A stretch of 5,628 nucleotides of DNA from Nitrospira sp. Lineage in GTDB: Bacteria; Nitrospirota; Nitrospiria; Nitrospirales; Nitrospiraceae. Positions 4,554 through 5,628 of this stretch are shown in pieces (the first letter of the stretch is position 1; each line of letters opens with the position of its first letter). Position numbers and translations under genes: made by a program. Below the pieces are notes generated by a model. It had not been told where the DNA came from, did not search any database, and saw only the letters and a list, made by a program, of their open reading frames with translations. The DNA lies in NCBI GenBank assembly GCA_012032965.1, contig JAAUPT010000145.1, forward strand, positions 1-5,628, read 5' to 3'.

Positions 4554-5628
4554 CTATTCGTGTGACTGTGACCTTGCTGTTGGTTTGAGCCCTTTATGCA
4601 GAAAAATTGAAACGCTCCCGCTTCCATTGTCGGCAATTGCCAGGCCTGGTTCCTCGACCCCGACAATGGTCACAGGAAAGGAGGATAGAGCGAATGGGCC
4701 AGACTTTGTACGGTAGTTTCTCGGCGGATAGTGAAAGGTGCCATCGCCTTTCCCGAACAAGATCGAGAGATCATTTGATTGGAGATTCACAATGGCAACA
4801 TCCACAAGACGATCGCCATTAAAGTCCCTCGCCAGCCCAAAATTTGGACCGGCATCGGCACCTGAGTCCTTACCAGGTCGAAACGTAGCATTGCCATTGC
4901 CTAGAAAGGTGGTAAAGCAGTCCTTTTCTCCATTGATGACCAAAAGATCACTGTGGTGATCGTTGTTGAAGTCCGCAAAACTCACTCCTAAGGGACGATG
5001 GCCGGTCGAATAGTCTTTGGGATCGCGAAAGGAACCATCTCCGTTGCCGAGCCAAATGGAGACGGCGTTCGACATGGGTCCACCATTTGTCACGACCAAG
5101 TCTAGGTACCCATCGGCGTTGAGATCAGACAGTGCGACTGATGTCGGTGTATCTCCGTGTTCATACTGCACACCATGGCGAAATTCCCCAGTTCCGTTTC
5201 CGAGAAACACTTTGACCTTGTCGTTCCGCAATGCCACTACCAAATCAGCATGCCCATCACGATTGATGTCGTCGGTCGCCAGAGCGATCGGCGATCGATG
5301 GACCGGATATCGCTGACCCTCTTCAAATCTTCCGTTGCCGTAGCCTAAAAGTAGTGCAATTTCATCTCCACCGGAACACGCCAAGGCGACATCTGAGTGG
5401 CCATCTTCATTAAAATCGCCTATCGCGAGAGCACGTGGCTCCTGACAGACATGCAACTGGATTTGATCTCGAAATGTACCGTCCCCGTTGCCCAATAGTA
5501 TCGAAATCGTATTGCTTGAAATGTTTGTGGTGATCACATCTGTGAACGAGTCTTGATTGAGATCTACGGTTGTAATCGCAGTAGGATTCTTGCCTACCTT
5601 GTAGCTAGCGAAATAATAAAATGGATCA
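4554..5628 (-). CDS. FG-GAP/VCBS repeat protein, 5'-truncated by window edge
   Basis: At least 357 residues are visible, with no stop between base 5628 and the TAG at 4556-4554. The GTG at 5537 is internal, because codons upstream of it complete another repeat (NPTAITTVDLNQDSFTD), so the real start lies right of the window. The protein is a chain of about 49-residue FG-GAP/VCBS units. Each pairs a calcium-loop-like DxNxDGxxD motif with a strand ending LGNGDGTF. In visible numbering the calcium motifs are at 22-30, 71-79, 120-128, 168-176, 219-227 and 268-276; a seventh, degenerate unit ends the protein. Such units form blades of integrin-alpha-like beta-propellers, usually on secreted or surface proteins in bacteria, with calcium-stabilised folds. 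The signal peptide and any catalytic domain are not visible. No specific role can be given; adhesion or extracellular binding is an inference from the family. Confidence 0.9.
   Translation of the reverse strand, partial: DPFYYFASYKVGKNPTAITTVDLNQDSFTDVITTNISSNTISILLGNGDGTFRDQIQLHVCQEPRALAIGDFNEDGHSDVALACSGGDEIALLLGYGNGRFEEGQRYPVHRSPIALATDDINRDGHADLVVALRNDKVKVFLGNGTGEFRHGVQYEHGDTPTSVALSDLNADGYLDLVVTNGGPMSNAVSIWLGNGDGSFRDPKDYSTGHRPLGVSFADFNNDHHSDLLVINGEKDCFTTFLGNGNATFRPGKDSGADAGPNFGLARDFNGDRLVDVAIVNLQSNDLSILFGKGDGTFHYPPRNYRTKSGPFALSSFPVTIVGVEEPGLAIADNGSGSVSIFLHKGLKPTARSQSHE
4596..5585 (-). repeat. Seven tandem FG-GAP/VCBS protein repeats, 144-153 bases each
   Basis: Unit starts, taken at the conserved Pro, fall at 5585, 5438, 5291, 5147, 4994, 4847 and 4697, with spacings of 147, 147, 144, 153, 147 and 150 bases. 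The repeat is visible at protein level but strongly diverged in DNA, so this is an old duplication, not a recent unstable tandem array. Units 1 to 6 keep the acidic calcium-loop pattern; units 5 and 6 have lost its glycine (DFNNDHHSD, DFNGDRLVD). Unit 7 has lost the loop and keeps only the strand NGSGSVSIFLHKG. Seven blades would suit a closed propeller, but more units could precede the window edge. Confidence 0.8.

Noticed and set aside
4738..5348. Several + strand frames opposite the repeat protein
   Set aside because: They are antisense to regular FG-GAP repeats and repeat only because the coding strand does; none has a motif or ribosome site.
4554..5537. GTG at 5537 as the start of the FG-GAP protein
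   Set aside because: In-frame codons up to 5628 complete another repeat with its acidic loop, so the start is outside the window.

Overview
The window looks like ordinary chromosomal sequence from a Gram-negative-type bacterium. It carries a lipoylation gene, a hexameric-type glutamate dehydrogenase, a possible lipoprotein, an S11 D,D-carboxypeptidase and an FG-GAP/VCBS repeat protein. There is no tRNA, rRNA, transposase, phage gene or CRISPR array. The mix of genes and the protein style suggest something like Nitrospira/Nitrospirota, but that is a low-confidence impression and not demonstrated by any marker here.

Left part, + strand (1-1823): the 3' portion of lipB (octanoyl-ACP:protein octanoyltransferase) is cut by the left window edge. 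It overlaps by 16 bases the start of a complete 416-residue Glu/Leu/Phe/Val-type dehydrogenase, most likely glutamate dehydrogenase. The overlap and the ribosome-binding site inside lipB suggest co-transcription and coupled translation.

Middle, + strand (1824-3099): a 97-residue unrecognised, partly helical protein (1934-2227) is followed by a gap with a plausible sigma70-type promoter. Next comes a 175-residue exported protein of unknown function (2417-2944) whose N-terminus fits either a lipoprotein or an ordinary signal peptide. A 155-base gap with only weak inverted repeats separates it from the convergent minus-strand genes.

Right part, - strand (3100-5628), read right to left: a large fragment of a secreted-type FG-GAP/VCBS beta-propeller repeat protein is cut by the right edge. 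Immediately after its stop codon lies a strong consensus-like promoter (TTGACA, 17-base spacer, TAGAGT). It would drive a compact three-gene unit: a two-helix membrane miniprotein (68 aa), a four-cysteine zinc-ribbon miniprotein (62 aa), and a D-alanyl-D-alanine carboxypeptidase. The carboxypeptidase reading frame is broken by a one-base shift, with the SxxK half and the SxN/KTG half in different frames.

The most noteworthy items are the frameshifted carboxypeptidase with its GTGA junction, the unexplained pairing of two miniproteins with a peptidoglycan enzyme behind a clear promoter, and the inverted repeat bracketing that promoter. I see no convincing evidence for a novel defence or mobile system.
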